DNA from: Alphaproteobacteria bacterium
GTDB taxonomy: Bacteria; Pseudomonadota; Alphaproteobacteria; CAAGCB01; CAG-977
DNA length: 24,562 nt
Direction: 5' to 3'
NCBI GenBank assembly: GCA_900768465.1
Contig: CAAGCY010000020.1
Location: 1-24,562, forward strand
Numbering within the stretch: the stretch's first letter is position 1; every line of letters begins with the position of its first letter. A program made the position numbers and the translations under genes. Positions 1-7,011 of this stretch are shown here, in pieces. Below the pieces are notes generated by a model. It was not told the DNA's origin and did not search any database. It worked only from the letters and a program-made list of their open reading frames with translations.

Positions 1-108
1 CGTCATTGCGAGGAGCGGAACGACGAAGCAATCCATTGACTCCGCCTTTGCGGTAAACATCCTGCAAATGGATCACCACGTCGGGCTGAAGCCCTCCTCG
101 TGATGACG
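1..108 (+). repeat. 108-bp dispersed palindromic repeat, copy 1
   Basis: The unit starts CGTCATTGCGAGGAG and ends CTCCTCGTGATGACG, so its ends are imperfect inverted complements, and inner parts (GCAATCCATT against AATGGATCACC) also pair. The right arm holds a small nested hairpin (GGGCTGAAGCCC). It is almost identical to the copy at 117-224 and to the reverse complement of the copy at 7012-7119. There is no coding potential. It resembles the CGTCATTGCGAG...GCAATCCA family of dispersed bacterial palindromes; the family assignment is from memory, the repetition is seen directly. The element may continue left of the window. Confidence 0.93.
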
Positions 109-116
109 AGAAAAAC

Positions 117-224
117 CGTCATTGCGAGGAGCGGAACGACGAAGCAATCCATTGACTCCGCCTTTGCGGCAAACATCCTGCAAATGGATCACCGCGTCGG
201 GCTAAAGCCCTCCTCGTGATGACG
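117..224 (+). repeat. 108-bp dispersed palindromic repeat, copy 2
   Basis: This is a direct tandem copy of the unit at 1-108, separated by an 8-base spacer and differing at only a few positions (for example ggtaaac/ggcaaac, caccacg/caccgcg, ctgaag/ctaaag). The identical 108-base length suggests recent duplication or gene conversion. Confidence 0.93.
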
Positions 225-232
225 GATTTGCC

Positions 233-244
233 CGTCATTGCGAG
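233..244 (+). repeat. Remnant of the palindromic repeat left end
   Basis: The first 12 bases of the repeat (CGTCATTGCGAG) recur 8 bases after copy 2, the same spacing as between copies 1 and 2, and then homology stops. This looks like a truncated third unit. It is short, so chance cannot be fully excluded. Confidence 0.5.
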
Positions 245-293
245 TCCCTGTGGGAAACAAAACGGATATTGTATTGAAAACTAAGTGTTCCCG

Positions 294-327
294 AAAAAAA
301 AATCCCCGCTTTTGACGGCGGGGATTT
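294..327 (-). terminator. Rho-independent terminator of the dsbA-like gene
   Basis: A perfect 9-bp stem (301-309 with 318-326, GC-rich core CCCCGC/GCGGGG) encloses an 8-base loop. Read on the minus strand it is followed by a run of nine T (A-run 294-302). It lies about 25 bases beyond the stop of the DsbA-like gene. Confidence 0.9.
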
Positions 328-350
328 TGATTCGGTTGACGCAAAAACGA

Positions 351-1097
351 TTATTTCTGCGTGCCTTCACGAATGGCGGTAACCGCTTCGTCCAGTTCGT
401 TGTTCATCATGGCACCGTTGGAAATAAAGTCGCCGATAATGAAGTTCGGAATGCCGCGGAAGCCGAATTTCTGAGCCAAAGCGGCGTTAGCGCGCAGTTG
501 TTTTTCGAATTCGGGATCTTTTTTGTCGGCTTCAAACTGTTTCATGTTCAAACCGATTTCTTTGGCATATTTATTGATGTCTTCTTCGGTCAAGCCGCCT
601 TTGTGCGTAATCAGAGCCTGATGCATTTCAAAGTATTTGCCCTGTTTCGCGGCAGCCAAGCCCGCCAAAGCGGCAGAATGCGACGTTTCGCCCAAAGACG
701 GCATGTCTTTCAGCACCCAGCGGATGTTGCCGTCGTTTTCGACGTATTCCATAACTTTCGGGAACATCAGCTTGCAATAACCGCAGTTGTAATCAAAGAA
801 TTCGACGATGGTGATGTCGCCGTCGGGATTGCCGATAACGGGCGTCGCGGGATCGCGTTCCAAAGCGCGGCGGTTTGTCTTCAGCTTGGCAATCTGTTTC
901 TTTCTTTCCAGTTCCTGCTGTCTGACATTATAATTGTCCATCGCTTCTTTGACGATTTCGGGGTTGTTCAACAGGTATTCTTTGACAACGTCCTTGACTT
1001 GGGCTTCGTCCAAACCGAAGCTGAAAAATTTTGCCTGCGCGGCTGACGGCAGAACAATCGCAGCGGCAACCAGCAAAGCACTTAACTTACGAACCAT
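351..1097 (-). CDS. Periplasmic DsbA-family thiol:disulfide oxidoreductase (Com1/ScsC-like)
   Basis: The product has 248 residues. A signal peptide at 1-22 ends at an AQA site. A charged helical N-terminal segment (about 25-80) precedes a thioredoxin-like DsbA fold. The redox motif CGYC lies at 105-108 after VEFFDYN, and the cis-proline motif GIP at 215-217. The N-terminal extension is typical of Com1/ScsC-type proteins, some of which oligomerise through it and act as isomerases rather than pure oxidases; which applies here cannot be read from sequence. The start has a GAGAGG Shine-Dalgarno. It is last in the glnB-glnA-protease run, 68 bases after the protease, with its own likely promoter and a strong terminator. 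It may serve disulfide-rich exported proteins such as the one at 16384-18939 (inference). Confidence 0.9.
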   Translation of the reverse strand: MVRKLSALLVAAAIVLPSAAQAKFFSFGLDEAQVKDVVKEYLLNNPEIVKEAMDNYNVRQQELERKKQIAKLKTNRRALERDPATPVIGNPDGDITIVEFFDYNCGYCKLMFPKVMEYVENDGNIRWVLKDMPSLGETSHSAALAGLAAAKQGKYFEMHQALITHKGGLTEEDINKYAKEIGLNMKQFEADKKDPEFEKQLRANAALAQKFGFRGIPNFIIGDFISNGAMMNNELDEAVTAIREGTQK

Positions 1098-1132
1098 AAT
1101 GATATCCTCTCGATAGAAGGTGATAATGAATT

Positions 1133-1161
1133 ACTATAAAAAAAATCATATTCAAAAGCAA
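1133..1161 (-). promoter_or_regulatory. Candidate sigma70 promoter of the dsbA-like gene
   Basis: On the minus strand TTGCTT, a 17-base spacer and TATAGT lie in the gap between the M48 protease gene and the DsbA-like gene, about 35 bases upstream of its ATG. This would allow expression independent of the glnBA transcript. Confidence 0.5.
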
Positions 1162-1165
1162 ACAT

Positions 1166-2482
1166 TTATCTTTGCGGGGGCGGATTTTCTTTTAATCCTT
1201 CCAAAATATCCCGCGCTTTCAACGCCGACGGATCGTTCGCGGGCAGTAAATCCGCCGCTTTTTTGGCAAAGCGGCGCGCTTGTTTCGCATCGCCCGTCAT
1301 CAAATTGTATTCCGCCAATGCGTATGCCGCCGCCCCTGTTAGCCCCGACTGCCCGTATGCGGTCGCTTTCAGCCGCCACACCGCAGGCAAATCGGCGTTC
1401 ACGGACGACAAAACAGCCAGCGCCCTGTTTGTGTCGGGGGCGTCTTCGTCCGACAAAACGGCTTGAGCCAAGCCTATTCTGAACAAATCGGAATCGGGCA
1501 AATGACCGACCGCTTTTTCATACGGCGCGATTGCTTCTTTGCCGCGCGCCGTTTCAAACAAAAGCTGTCCTTTGAGTTCATAAAAATACGGGTTTTGGGG
1601 TTCGGCTTTGATTAAATCGTCAATTTGCCGTTCGGCGTCGGCAAAGTTTCCCGTCCGATACGCCAAAACCGCGCGGGCATAGCGCGACGGCAGGGAATCG
1701 TCTTTGTACAAAGCTTTGATTTTTTGCGGCGAGCTTAAAAAGCCGTCCAGTTTGGCTTTCATCCGCAAAAACAAATCGTTTTCACGCTTAACGCGCTTGG
1801 CGTCCGCGGCTTTGGACGGACGCGCCGAAATCAGCGCCAGCCGTTCCCTGACCATCGGGTGCGAACGCCACGGCGCGGCATTGTCGTTGTCGTACAAGTC
1901 TTCCTGTTTTTGAAGCTTTCGCATAATATCGGCAAAGCCGCTTAAATCATGTCCCGTCGCGGTCAACAGACGCACGGCTGTTTCGTCCGCCGCGCTTTCT
2001 TCGGAACGGCGATAGCCCGCCAGCAGCCCTTGGGACGACGACATCATGCCGCTCATCACGCCCATTGCCGCGTCGCCGCGACCACTTGCCCCCGCGACAA
2101 CCGCGCCCAACACCATGGACAACAGCATGTTGCGCCGCGCAATCCGCATATTTTCGTACAAACGGACGATATGCCCGCCCGCGATATGTCCCGTTTCATG
2201 CGCCAAAACGGCAACGACTTCCTGCGCGTTGTCGGCTTTGGTCAGCAATCCCGTATGCACGAAAACATGCAAGCCCTGCACCGCGAACGCGTTGATGCTG
2301 TCGTCGCGAACCAAGTGGATGCGCATATTTTTCGGTTCAAGCCCCGCTTGTTCAAACAAAGGCGTTAAATAAAAAGAAAGTCCCCGTTCGACTTCTTCGT
2401 CGCGAATCAGGGACAATCCTTGCGCCTGCGCCGTTTTGCACAGCAGTAAAAACAGCCAGAACAAAACGGCGCAACGCTTCAT
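1166..2482 (-). CDS. Periplasmic M48-family metalloprotease with C-terminal TPRs (BepA/YfgC-like)
   Basis: The product has 438 residues with a signal peptide at about 1-20 (ends AQA). The M48 zinc motif HETGH is at 95-99 and is followed by IAGGH; a further zinc-ligand Glu lies in the EESAAD segment (161-166). The C-terminal half (about 265-430) is TPR-like helical repeats. This order, exported M48 peptidase followed by TPRs, matches the BepA/YfgC family, which in E. coli helps assemble or degrade outer-membrane beta-barrel proteins; the family role is known, its use here is inferred. The start lies 10 bases after the glnA stop, with an AAGGA Shine-Dalgarno that overlaps that stop, so it is very likely co-transcribed with glnBA. 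Confidence 0.92.
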   Translation of the reverse strand: MKRCAVLFWLFLLLCKTAQAQGLSLIRDEEVERGLSFYLTPLFEQAGLEPKNMRIHLVRDDSINAFAVQGLHVFVHTGLLTKADNAQEVVAVLAHETGHIAGGHIVRLYENMRIARRNMLLSMVLGAVVAGASGRGDAAMGVMSGMMSSSQGLLAGYRRSEESAADETAVRLLTATGHDLSGFADIMRKLQKQEDLYDNDNAAPWRSHPMVRERLALISARPSKAADAKRVKRENDLFLRMKAKLDGFLSSPQKIKALYKDDSLPSRYARAVLAYRTGNFADAERQIDDLIKAEPQNPYFYELKGQLLFETARGKEAIAPYEKAVGHLPDSDLFRIGLAQAVLSDEDAPDTNRALAVLSSVNADLPAVWRLKATAYGQSGLTGAAAYALAEYNLMTGDAKQARRFAKKAADLLPANDPSALKARDILEGLKENPPPQR

Positions 2483-2492
2483 ATTTTATTCC

Positions 2493-3914
2493 TTACAGGG
2501 AATAGTACATTTTGAATTCAATCGGATGCGGAGTCTTGTCGTATTCTTTCAATTCCGCCCGCTTGATTTCCAAGTAGGAATCAATCAGTTCATCGGTGAA
2601 CACGTCGCCTTTTTTCAAAAACGCGCGATCGGCGTCCAAAGCGTCCAGAGCTTCGCGCAGACCAACCGCCACCGACGGAATGTTCTTCAATTCTTCGGGG
2701 GGCAGGTCGTAAAGGTTCTTGTCCATCGGGTCGCCCGGATGAATTTTGTTTTCGATGCCGTCCAGTCCCGCCATCATCATCGCCGAAAAAGCCAGATACG
2801 GATTCGCGGTCGGATCGGGGAAACGAACCTCGACGCGTTTGGCTTTCGGGCTTGAACCGAAGGGAATACGGCACGACGCCGAACGGTTGCGCGCCGAATA
2901 CGCCAGCAAAACAGGCGCTTCAAATCCCGGAACCAAGCGTTTGTAGCTGTTCGTCGTCGGATTCGTAAACGCGTTCAAAGCGTGCGCGTGTTTGATGATG
3001 CCGCCGATGAAGTACAACGCTTTGTCGGACAAATCGGCGTATCCCGTTCCGGCGAACAAAGGTTTGTTTTCTTTCCAGAACGACATGTGCGTATGCATGC
3101 CCGAACCGTTGTCGCCCATGACGGGTTTGGGCATAAAGGTCGCCGTTTTGCCGTACGCGTCGGCGACGTTGCGCACGACATACTTGTACAGCTGAATGTT
3201 GTCGGCGGTTTTAATCATCGTGTCGAACTTAAAGCCCAATTCATGCTGAGCCGCGGCGACTTCGTGGTGGTGTTTGTCGACGGGCATGCCCAGCCCCGCC
3301 ATCACGGACAGCATTTCCGCGCGCAAATCGTTCGCCGAATCGACGGGAGGCAGAGGGAAATAGCCGCCTTTAATCCCCGGACGATGACCGGAATTTCCGC
3401 CCGCGTATTCCTTGTCCGCCGCCGCGTCGTTTTCGGTGGTGGCGACTTCAAAGGAAATCTTTTCGGGGGAAATGCACGAACGCACGCTGTCAAACACAAA
3501 AAATTCCAGCTCCGCGCCGACGAAAACGGAATCCGCAACACCCGTCGAAGCCAGATACGCTTCGGCTTTTTTGGCAACGGAACGCGGGTCGCGGCGATAG
3601 GGCAAGCCCGTTGTCGGGTCGACGACCGTACAGATTACAAACGCCGTTTTTTGCGCCGCGAACGGGTCGATGCCTACCGTTGTGTAATCGGGTTTCAGCT
3701 GCATGTCGGATTCGTTGATTGTGCACCAGCCTTCAATCGAAGACCCGTCAATCATCAATCCGTCTTCCAGCATGTCTTCGTCCAGCGCGGAAATATGAAA
3801 AGCGACATGATGCCACTTGCATTTGTAATCCGTGAAACGAAAATCCACATAAGAAACCGATTCATCTGCCGCGAAGCGCAGCAGACCTTCTGCATCCTTG
3901 ACGTTTTTAACCAT
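2493..3914 (-). CDS. glnA: Glutamine synthetase type I
   Basis: The product has 473 residues, close to the usual GlnA length. It makes glutamine from glutamate, ammonia and ATP as a cytoplasmic dodecamer. Family motifs are visible: DGSSIEGW (56-63), the active-site stretch with VGAELEFFVFD (132-142), HHHEVAAAQHE (215-225) and the ATP/glutamate-binding region NPTTNSYKRLVPGFEAP (318-334). Tyr402 in the NLYDLPPEE segment corresponds to the adenylylated Tyr397 of E. coli, so GlnE-type control is expected. It follows glnB by 48 bases, an arrangement common in alphaproteobacteria, with a small hairpin between the two genes and an AAGGGA Shine-Dalgarno. Confidence 0.98.
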   Translation of the reverse strand: MVKNVKDAEGLLRFAADESVSYVDFRFTDYKCKWHHVAFHISALDEDMLEDGLMIDGSSIEGWCTINESDMQLKPDYTTVGIDPFAAQKTAFVICTVVDPTTGLPYRRDPRSVAKKAEAYLASTGVADSVFVGAELEFFVFDSVRSCISPEKISFEVATTENDAAADKEYAGGNSGHRPGIKGGYFPLPPVDSANDLRAEMLSVMAGLGMPVDKHHHEVAAAQHELGFKFDTMIKTADNIQLYKYVVRNVADAYGKTATFMPKPVMGDNGSGMHTHMSFWKENKPLFAGTGYADLSDKALYFIGGIIKHAHALNAFTNPTTNSYKRLVPGFEAPVLLAYSARNRSASCRIPFGSSPKAKRVEVRFPDPTANPYLAFSAMMMAGLDGIENKIHPGDPMDKNLYDLPPEELKNIPSVAVGLREALDALDADRAFLKKGDVFTDELIDSYLEIKRAELKEYDKTPHPIEFKMYYSL

Positions 3915-3938
3915 GGTTTTATTTCCCTTTTATAAAGT

Positions 3939-3953
3939 CTCCGCATTGCGGAG
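3939..3953 (-). other. Small intercistronic hairpin between glnB and glnA
   Basis: A perfect 6-bp stem (CTCCGC/GCGGAG) with a 3-base loop lies in the 48-base glnB-glnA gap. No T-run follows, so it is not a rho-independent terminator; it could be an mRNA stabiliser or processing site that sets the glnB:glnA ratio (inference). Confidence 0.45.
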
Positions 3954-3962
3954 GGTATAAGT

Positions 3963-4301
3963 TTATATCGCGTCTTCGCCTCTTTCGCCCGTGCGAATGC
4001 GAACCGCGTCGTCTATCGGCGAAACAAAGATTTTGCCGTCGCCGATTTTTCCGGTGTGCGCCGTCTGAACGATTGCTTCGATTACCTGTTCGACACGTTC
4101 GTCTTCGACAACGGTTTCCAGTTTGATTTTGGGAACAAAGTCGACGACGTATTCCGCGCCGCGATACAGTTCGGTATGACCTTTTTGCCTGCCGTAGCCC
4201 TTGACTTCGGATACCGTGATGCCCTGCACGTCGATTTCCTGCAAAGCGTCTTTGACCTCGTCCAGTTTAAACGGCTTGATAATCGCTTCAATTTTTTTCA
4301 T
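3963..4301 (-). CDS. glnB: Nitrogen regulatory protein PII
   Basis: The product has 112 residues, the canonical PII length. PII senses 2-oxoglutarate, ATP/ADP and (through uridylylation) glutamine, and controls glutamine synthetase adenylylation and nitrogen transcription. Sequence marks: N-terminus MKKIEAIIKPFKLDEVK, T-loop with the uridylylation Tyr51 in GAEYVVDF, and the C-terminal signature TGKIGDGKIFV. The frame stays open 9 codons further upstream, but the ATG at 4301 is chosen because a GGAGG Shine-Dalgarno lies 6 bases before it and it gives the exact family N-terminus. It heads the glnB-glnA-protease run. I see no sigma54 -24/-12 element in the 75 bases upstream. Confidence 0.97.
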   Translation of the reverse strand: MKKIEAIIKPFKLDEVKDALQEIDVQGITVSEVKGYGRQKGHTELYRGAEYVVDFVPKIKLETVVEDERVEQVIEAIVQTAHTGKIGDGKIFVSPIDDAVRIRTGERGEDAI

Positions 4302-4376
4302 CAAACGCCTCCGCCGCGCAAAGTACACTAAAACAAGCGGATTGAAAACAGAAAAATGCGAATGACCGCGACCGGT

Positions 4377-5444
4377 TCAGATTGAATAGCCGCCGTTGCC
4401 GTTTCGGCGGATGCCGGGGGAGAAGGACGTTTGATTTTGCCGTTCGTTTTGTTTCTGCCGTTGTTGCAACTGTTCCATAAACGACGTTTTTTTGCGCTGT
4501 TCAACGCGTTCTTGTCTTTGCCGTGTTTTTTCTTCGTGTTCCAGTCGCAGTTCATAGGTTGTGGTGGGCGCCATTGTCAGCAGCGATATATCCCGTTTCG
4601 ATCCCGTGGCGACCGCGTAGTCGTTCATGGAGGACTGGATTTTGTTGCGGGTTTGGACTTCTATGCCGCGAACATAGGGATTTTGCAGATCTTCCTCGTC
4701 GATATAGGGGTTGCCTTTGTATTTGCAGAATTTCATGATGTCCGCATCGGAAGTGATCATCGTGAATTCGTTGCGCTGTCCGCAGGTCGCCGCGTAATCG
4801 GCGCGTTTCATGATGCCCTTTCCGTAATGGTCATCGTAAAAACGCAGGATATCGGGCTGTTTGTAAAATTCCAGATACGCTTTCCGCAGGGCTTCCTCCT
4901 GCGTTGCGCCGCTTTCCACGGCTGAGTTGAAACAGTCAAGCGTCTTATTTTGGAATTTCATTTCCGCGTCGTAAATTTCCGGCGCGTAATCGTCGCACTG
5001 ATGAATGAACATTGCTTCTTTCGCAAAAGCGTCGGCTTCCATCGCGCGGGCGATTTTCAGTTGGGATTCGGCGGTGAATGCGGAAAGTCCGATTTCTTTC
5101 GCGGGGTTGTGTTCGTTTTGCAGGGAGTGGGTCGCTTCGTGGACAAGGGTGGCGGGCAGAAGTTTGTCCGATACGTTTGGATTTAAAAGGATTTTGTCGC
5201 CGGTGAAACAGCCGGCTTTGTCTGTGAAAGTTTCAAAACCGAATTTGCGCGGCGGCTGTTGTTTCGCTACCGCCATCAGCGTTTCCCGTCCGGCGGGAAC
5301 ATTCATGACCGTGTCGACGATTTTGCGGAAACGGGCGATTTCCTCTTTCGCTTTTTCGGGGCAGGACGGGACAAAGTTGGCGAGAATGGCTTTTTTTGAT
5401 TTATAAAAATCGTTGTTGTTAATGCTGATTTTTTCAAAGTCCAT
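4377..5444 (-). CDS. Putative zincin-type metallopeptidase (HEATH motif; DUF6782-like)
   Basis: The product has 355 residues with no signal peptide or membrane segment, so it is likely cytoplasmic or exported by a non-Sec route. The zincin motif HEATH is at 102-106 in LVHEATHSLQNEHN; a downstream MEADAFAKE segment (135-143) could supply the third zinc ligand. Residues 150-300 form a mixed region with the track KAYLEFYKQPDI; the last 50 residues are Arg/Gln/Glu-rich, coiled-coil-like and low complexity. The layout resembles the putative metallopeptidase family I know as DUF6782, recalled rather than searched. Substrate is unknown. It has its own promoter (5472-5500) and a strong AAAGGAGGG ribosome site, and ends 75 bases before glnB with no clear terminator. 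Confidence 0.75.
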   Translation of the reverse strand: MDFEKISINNNDFYKSKKAILANFVPSCPEKAKEEIARFRKIVDTVMNVPAGRETLMAVAKQQPPRKFGFETFTDKAGCFTGDKILLNPNVSDKLLPATLVHEATHSLQNEHNPAKEIGLSAFTAESQLKIARAMEADAFAKEAMFIHQCDDYAPEIYDAEMKFQNKTLDCFNSAVESGATQEEALRKAYLEFYKQPDILRFYDDHYGKGIMKRADYAATCGQRNEFTMITSDADIMKFCKYKGNPYIDEEDLQNPYVRGIEVQTRNKIQSSMNDYAVATGSKRDISLLTMAPTTTYELRLEHEEKTRQRQERVEQRKKTSFMEQLQQRQKQNERQNQTSFSPGIRRNGNGGYSI

Positions 5445-5471
5445 TTTCCCTCCTTTGCGCTTTTCGGAGAT

Positions 5472-5500
5472 ATTCTAGCAAAAAAACAAGCGTTGTTCAA
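5472..5500 (-). promoter_or_regulatory. Candidate sigma70 promoter of the HEATH-motif protein
   Basis: On the minus strand TTGAAC, 17 bases and TAGAAT lie about 30 bases upstream of the ATG at 5444. It is back to back with the tRNA-His promoter. Confidence 0.65.
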
Positions 5501-5547
5501 TAGGGCGGGGGTGTGGCATGAACGAAAACCTTTTTTGAAATAAGCTG

Positions 5548-5576
5548 TTGACAACCGCCGGCAAATGGGATAGATA
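5548..5576 (+). promoter_or_regulatory. Promoter of tRNA-His
   Basis: A perfect -35 (TTGACA, 5548-5553), 17-base spacer and TAGATA (5571-5576) predict a start near 5583, four bases before the tRNA 5' end. Confidence 0.75.
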
Positions 5577-5586
5577 GGTTTGCGAT

Positions 5587-5664
5587 GGCGAGTGTAGCTC
5601 AGTTGGTTAGAGCGCCGGATTGTGGATCCGGATGTCGTGAGTTCAAGTCTCATCTCTCGCCCCA
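5587..5664 (+). tRNA. tRNA-His (anticodon GTG)
   Basis: A full cloverleaf is seen. The acceptor strand GGCGAGTG includes the histidine-specific extra G(-1), which pairs with C73; the D arm is GCTC/GAGC; the anticodon stem CCGGA/TCCGG holds loop TTGTGGA with anticodon GTG; the T arm is GTGAG TTCAAGT CTCAT; the CCA end is encoded. The length of 78 fits a tRNA with G(-1). The acceptor stem has one U6:U67 mismatch. A promoter and a terminator bracket it, so it is a single-gene transcript. Confidence 0.97.
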
Positions 5665-5670
5665 TATACA

Positions 5671-5697
5671 AAAACCCTGCTTTTGCGCAGGGTTTTT
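5671..5697 (+). terminator. Terminator of tRNA-His
   Basis: Stem AAACCCTGC/GCAGGGTTT with a 6-base loop, ending in a run of T. It starts seven bases after the tRNA CCA. Confidence 0.9.
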
Positions 5698-5707
5698 CCG
5701 TTACAAA

Positions 5708-5730
5708 GAACTCCCCTTTTTCAGGGGAGT
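5708..5730 (-). terminator. Likely terminator of the lipoprotein gene
   Basis: Read on the minus strand, stem ACTCCCC/GGGGAGT with a 7-base A-rich loop is followed by the T-containing tract TCTTTG. It lies 10 bases beyond the lipoprotein stop. The T-run is weak. Confidence 0.5.
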
Positions 5731-5739
5731 CCCGTATTG

Positions 5740-6534
5740 TCAGTCGCGTGCGTTTTTCAGCACGATGAATTCCAGCTTTTCCTTGTCCGCGCGAATGATT
5801 CGCACGGTTGCCCCCGCCAAAGAAATAATGGTGGAGTCTTTGGGATACGCCAAACTTTCGAAACTGCCTTGCTCGCCGTTTGTGCCGGGAACGGCATGCT
5901 TGAAGAAAAAGGTAATCTGATTGTTTTTGATGCCGTCGTACAGGACTTCGTAATCCACGAAAGGCGTTTTGTTTTCAAAGCTTTCCGCAATCCGCTTCAA
6001 CCGCGGGCGTTTCGGGGTCAGCTTGCCTTTTTCGCGATACAGCGACACTTTGTCCGAATTACGGATACGGTGCAAAAAACGGTCTTGAATCACACCCGAC
6101 ATATCCGCCAGCAGATAAACGCCGTTTTGCGGCGGCAGCACGAAAAACGAATCGCCGTTGATTTCAAACATGCCGTAAATCGGATATTCGCGCGCGGGCA
6201 AACGAACGAATTCGTATTCCGTTTTGAATTCGACGTCTTCTTCCAGCATCATTCTGCCCGTTACATAGTTTTGCTTGGTAAATCCCTGAATACGCAAAAC
6301 GGGGTCGCCGATATGGGCAATCATACGCTTGTTCAGGATATAATTGCGCTGATACACGGTTTCCGTGCCGTTAAAGATTGTTTCGGGCGGCGGCGGCATA
6401 ATCGTGTAAGAACGCGCGGCGGACGAATCGAACAGTTTTTCGTTCGACGCGTCGTTGAACCAGCTGTCGGGAACCAAAACGCACGACGACAGCGCAAACG
6501 GCAAAGCGATAAAAGCGAAAACGGACTTAATCAT
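5740..6534 (-). CDS. Putative lipoprotein of unknown function
   Basis: The product has 264 residues. A short hydrophobic signal ends in the lipobox LSSC with Cys18, so a lipid-anchored envelope protein is predicted. Residues 19-50 are Ser/Asn-rich with a PPPP run. The rest (about 60-264) looks like a beta-rich globular domain with no motif I recognise. The frame is open much further upstream, but the ATG at 6534 is chosen: AAGGAG lies 6 bases before it and it alone gives a lipoprotein signal. It is divergent from rpmJ, whose promoter lies in the shared gap. I do not recognise the family. Confidence 0.8.
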   Translation of the reverse strand: MIKSVFAFIALPFALSSCVLVPDSWFNDASNEKLFDSSAARSYTIMPPPPETIFNGTETVYQRNYILNKRMIAHIGDPVLRIQGFTKQNYVTGRMMLEEDVEFKTEYEFVRLPAREYPIYGMFEINGDSFFVLPPQNGVYLLADMSGVIQDRFLHRIRNSDKVSLYREKGKLTPKRPRLKRIAESFENKTPFVDYEVLYDGIKNNQITFFFKHAVPGTNGEQGSFESLAYPKDSTIISLAGATVRIIRADKEKLEFIVLKNARD

Positions 6535-6576
6535 AAAAAAACTCCTTTTGTGACGATAATAACCGTCTTTTATGGA

Positions 6577-6605
6577 TTGACAATACCCGACATTCTTTGT
6601 ATTGT
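6577..6605 (+). promoter_or_regulatory. Promoter of rpmJ
   Basis: Perfect -35 TTGACA (6577-6582), 17-base spacer, -10 TATTGT (6600-6605), predicted start near 6612, giving a leader of about 38 bases before the rpmJ ATG. Confidence 0.65.
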
Positions 6606-6649
6606 CATCTAACTTCTTTAGAAGAACGTTAAGTTTTAAGGATTGTGCT

Positions 6650-6775
6650 ATGAAAGTTCGTAATTCCCTGAAGTCCGCCAAGCTGCGCGACAAAGATTGC
6701 AAAATCGTCCGCAGAAAAGGACGCGTTTACATCATCAACAAAAAGAACCCGCGCATGAAGGCTCGTCAGGGCTGA
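6650..6775 (+). CDS. rpmJ: 50S ribosomal protein L36 (bL36)
   Basis: The 41-residue product begins MKVRNSLKSAK and ends RMKARQG, with core VRRKGRVYIINKKNPR. This is the 41-residue alphaproteobacterial bL36. It has a single cysteine, so the zinc-ribbon of the 37-38-residue C+ form is absent; it is the zinc-independent type. It is a monocistronic gene with its own promoter and terminator. Confidence 0.97.
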   Translation: MKVRNSLKSAKLRDKDCKIVRRKGRVYIINKKNPRMKARQG

Positions 6776-6801
6776 TACCGCGGACTTCGTTTTGAAGAAT
6801 T

Positions 6802-6834
6802 AAAAAGCTCGCTTTGATGAAAGCGGGCTTTTTG
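6802..6834 (+). terminator. Terminator of rpmJ
   Basis: A 14-bp stem with one G-T pair (AAAAAGCTCGCTTT against AAAGCGGGCTTTTT), 4-base loop, ending in five T. It lies 27 bases after the rpmJ stop. Confidence 0.9.
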
Positions 6835-6851
6835 GTTATGCGCTCCTGATT

Positions 6852-6974
6852 CGTCATTGCGAGGAGGGCTTTAGCCCGACGCGGCAATCCACGGGGGCGG
6901 GACGGAGAAGACGGAGTCAACGGAAAGGCACGGAGTCAATGGATTGCTTCGTCGTTCCACTCCTCGCAATGACG
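6852..6974 (-). repeat. Diverged copy of the palindromic repeat (copy 3, inverted)
   Basis: The ends match the unit at 1-108 in reverse orientation (CGTCATTGCGAGGAGGGC ... GTCGTTCCACTCCTCGCAATGACG). The centre is different and longer, with ACGGAGTCAA occurring twice. A further fragment, CTCGCAATGACG, follows at about 6992-7003. Confidence 0.88.
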
Positions 6975-7011
6975 GGAAAAGAGGGGCGGGGCTCGCAATG
7001 ACGAGTCAATT

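Noticed and set aside
1..250. CRISPR-like tandem repeats
   Set aside because: Units are 108 bases, palindromic throughout, with an 8-base spacer and inverted copies elsewhere; no cas genes.
285..1046. Long open frame on the plus strand opposite the DsbA-like gene
   Set aside because: Phe/Val/Gln-rich shadow translation with no motif; the minus-strand gene has signal peptide, CxxC and a ribosome site.
2982..3935. 317-codon open frame opposite glnA
   Set aside because: Composition is that of an antisense shadow; glnA on the other strand is unambiguous.
4302..4328. N-terminal extension of glnB (nine extra codons)
   Set aside because: The Arg-rich extension is absent from PII proteins, and a GGAGG lies correctly before the internal ATG at 4301.
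4302..4376. Sigma54 (NtrC-type) promoter for glnBA
   Set aside because: No GG-N10-GC element of the TGGCAC...TTGC type was seen; a sigma70 promoter is also not clear.
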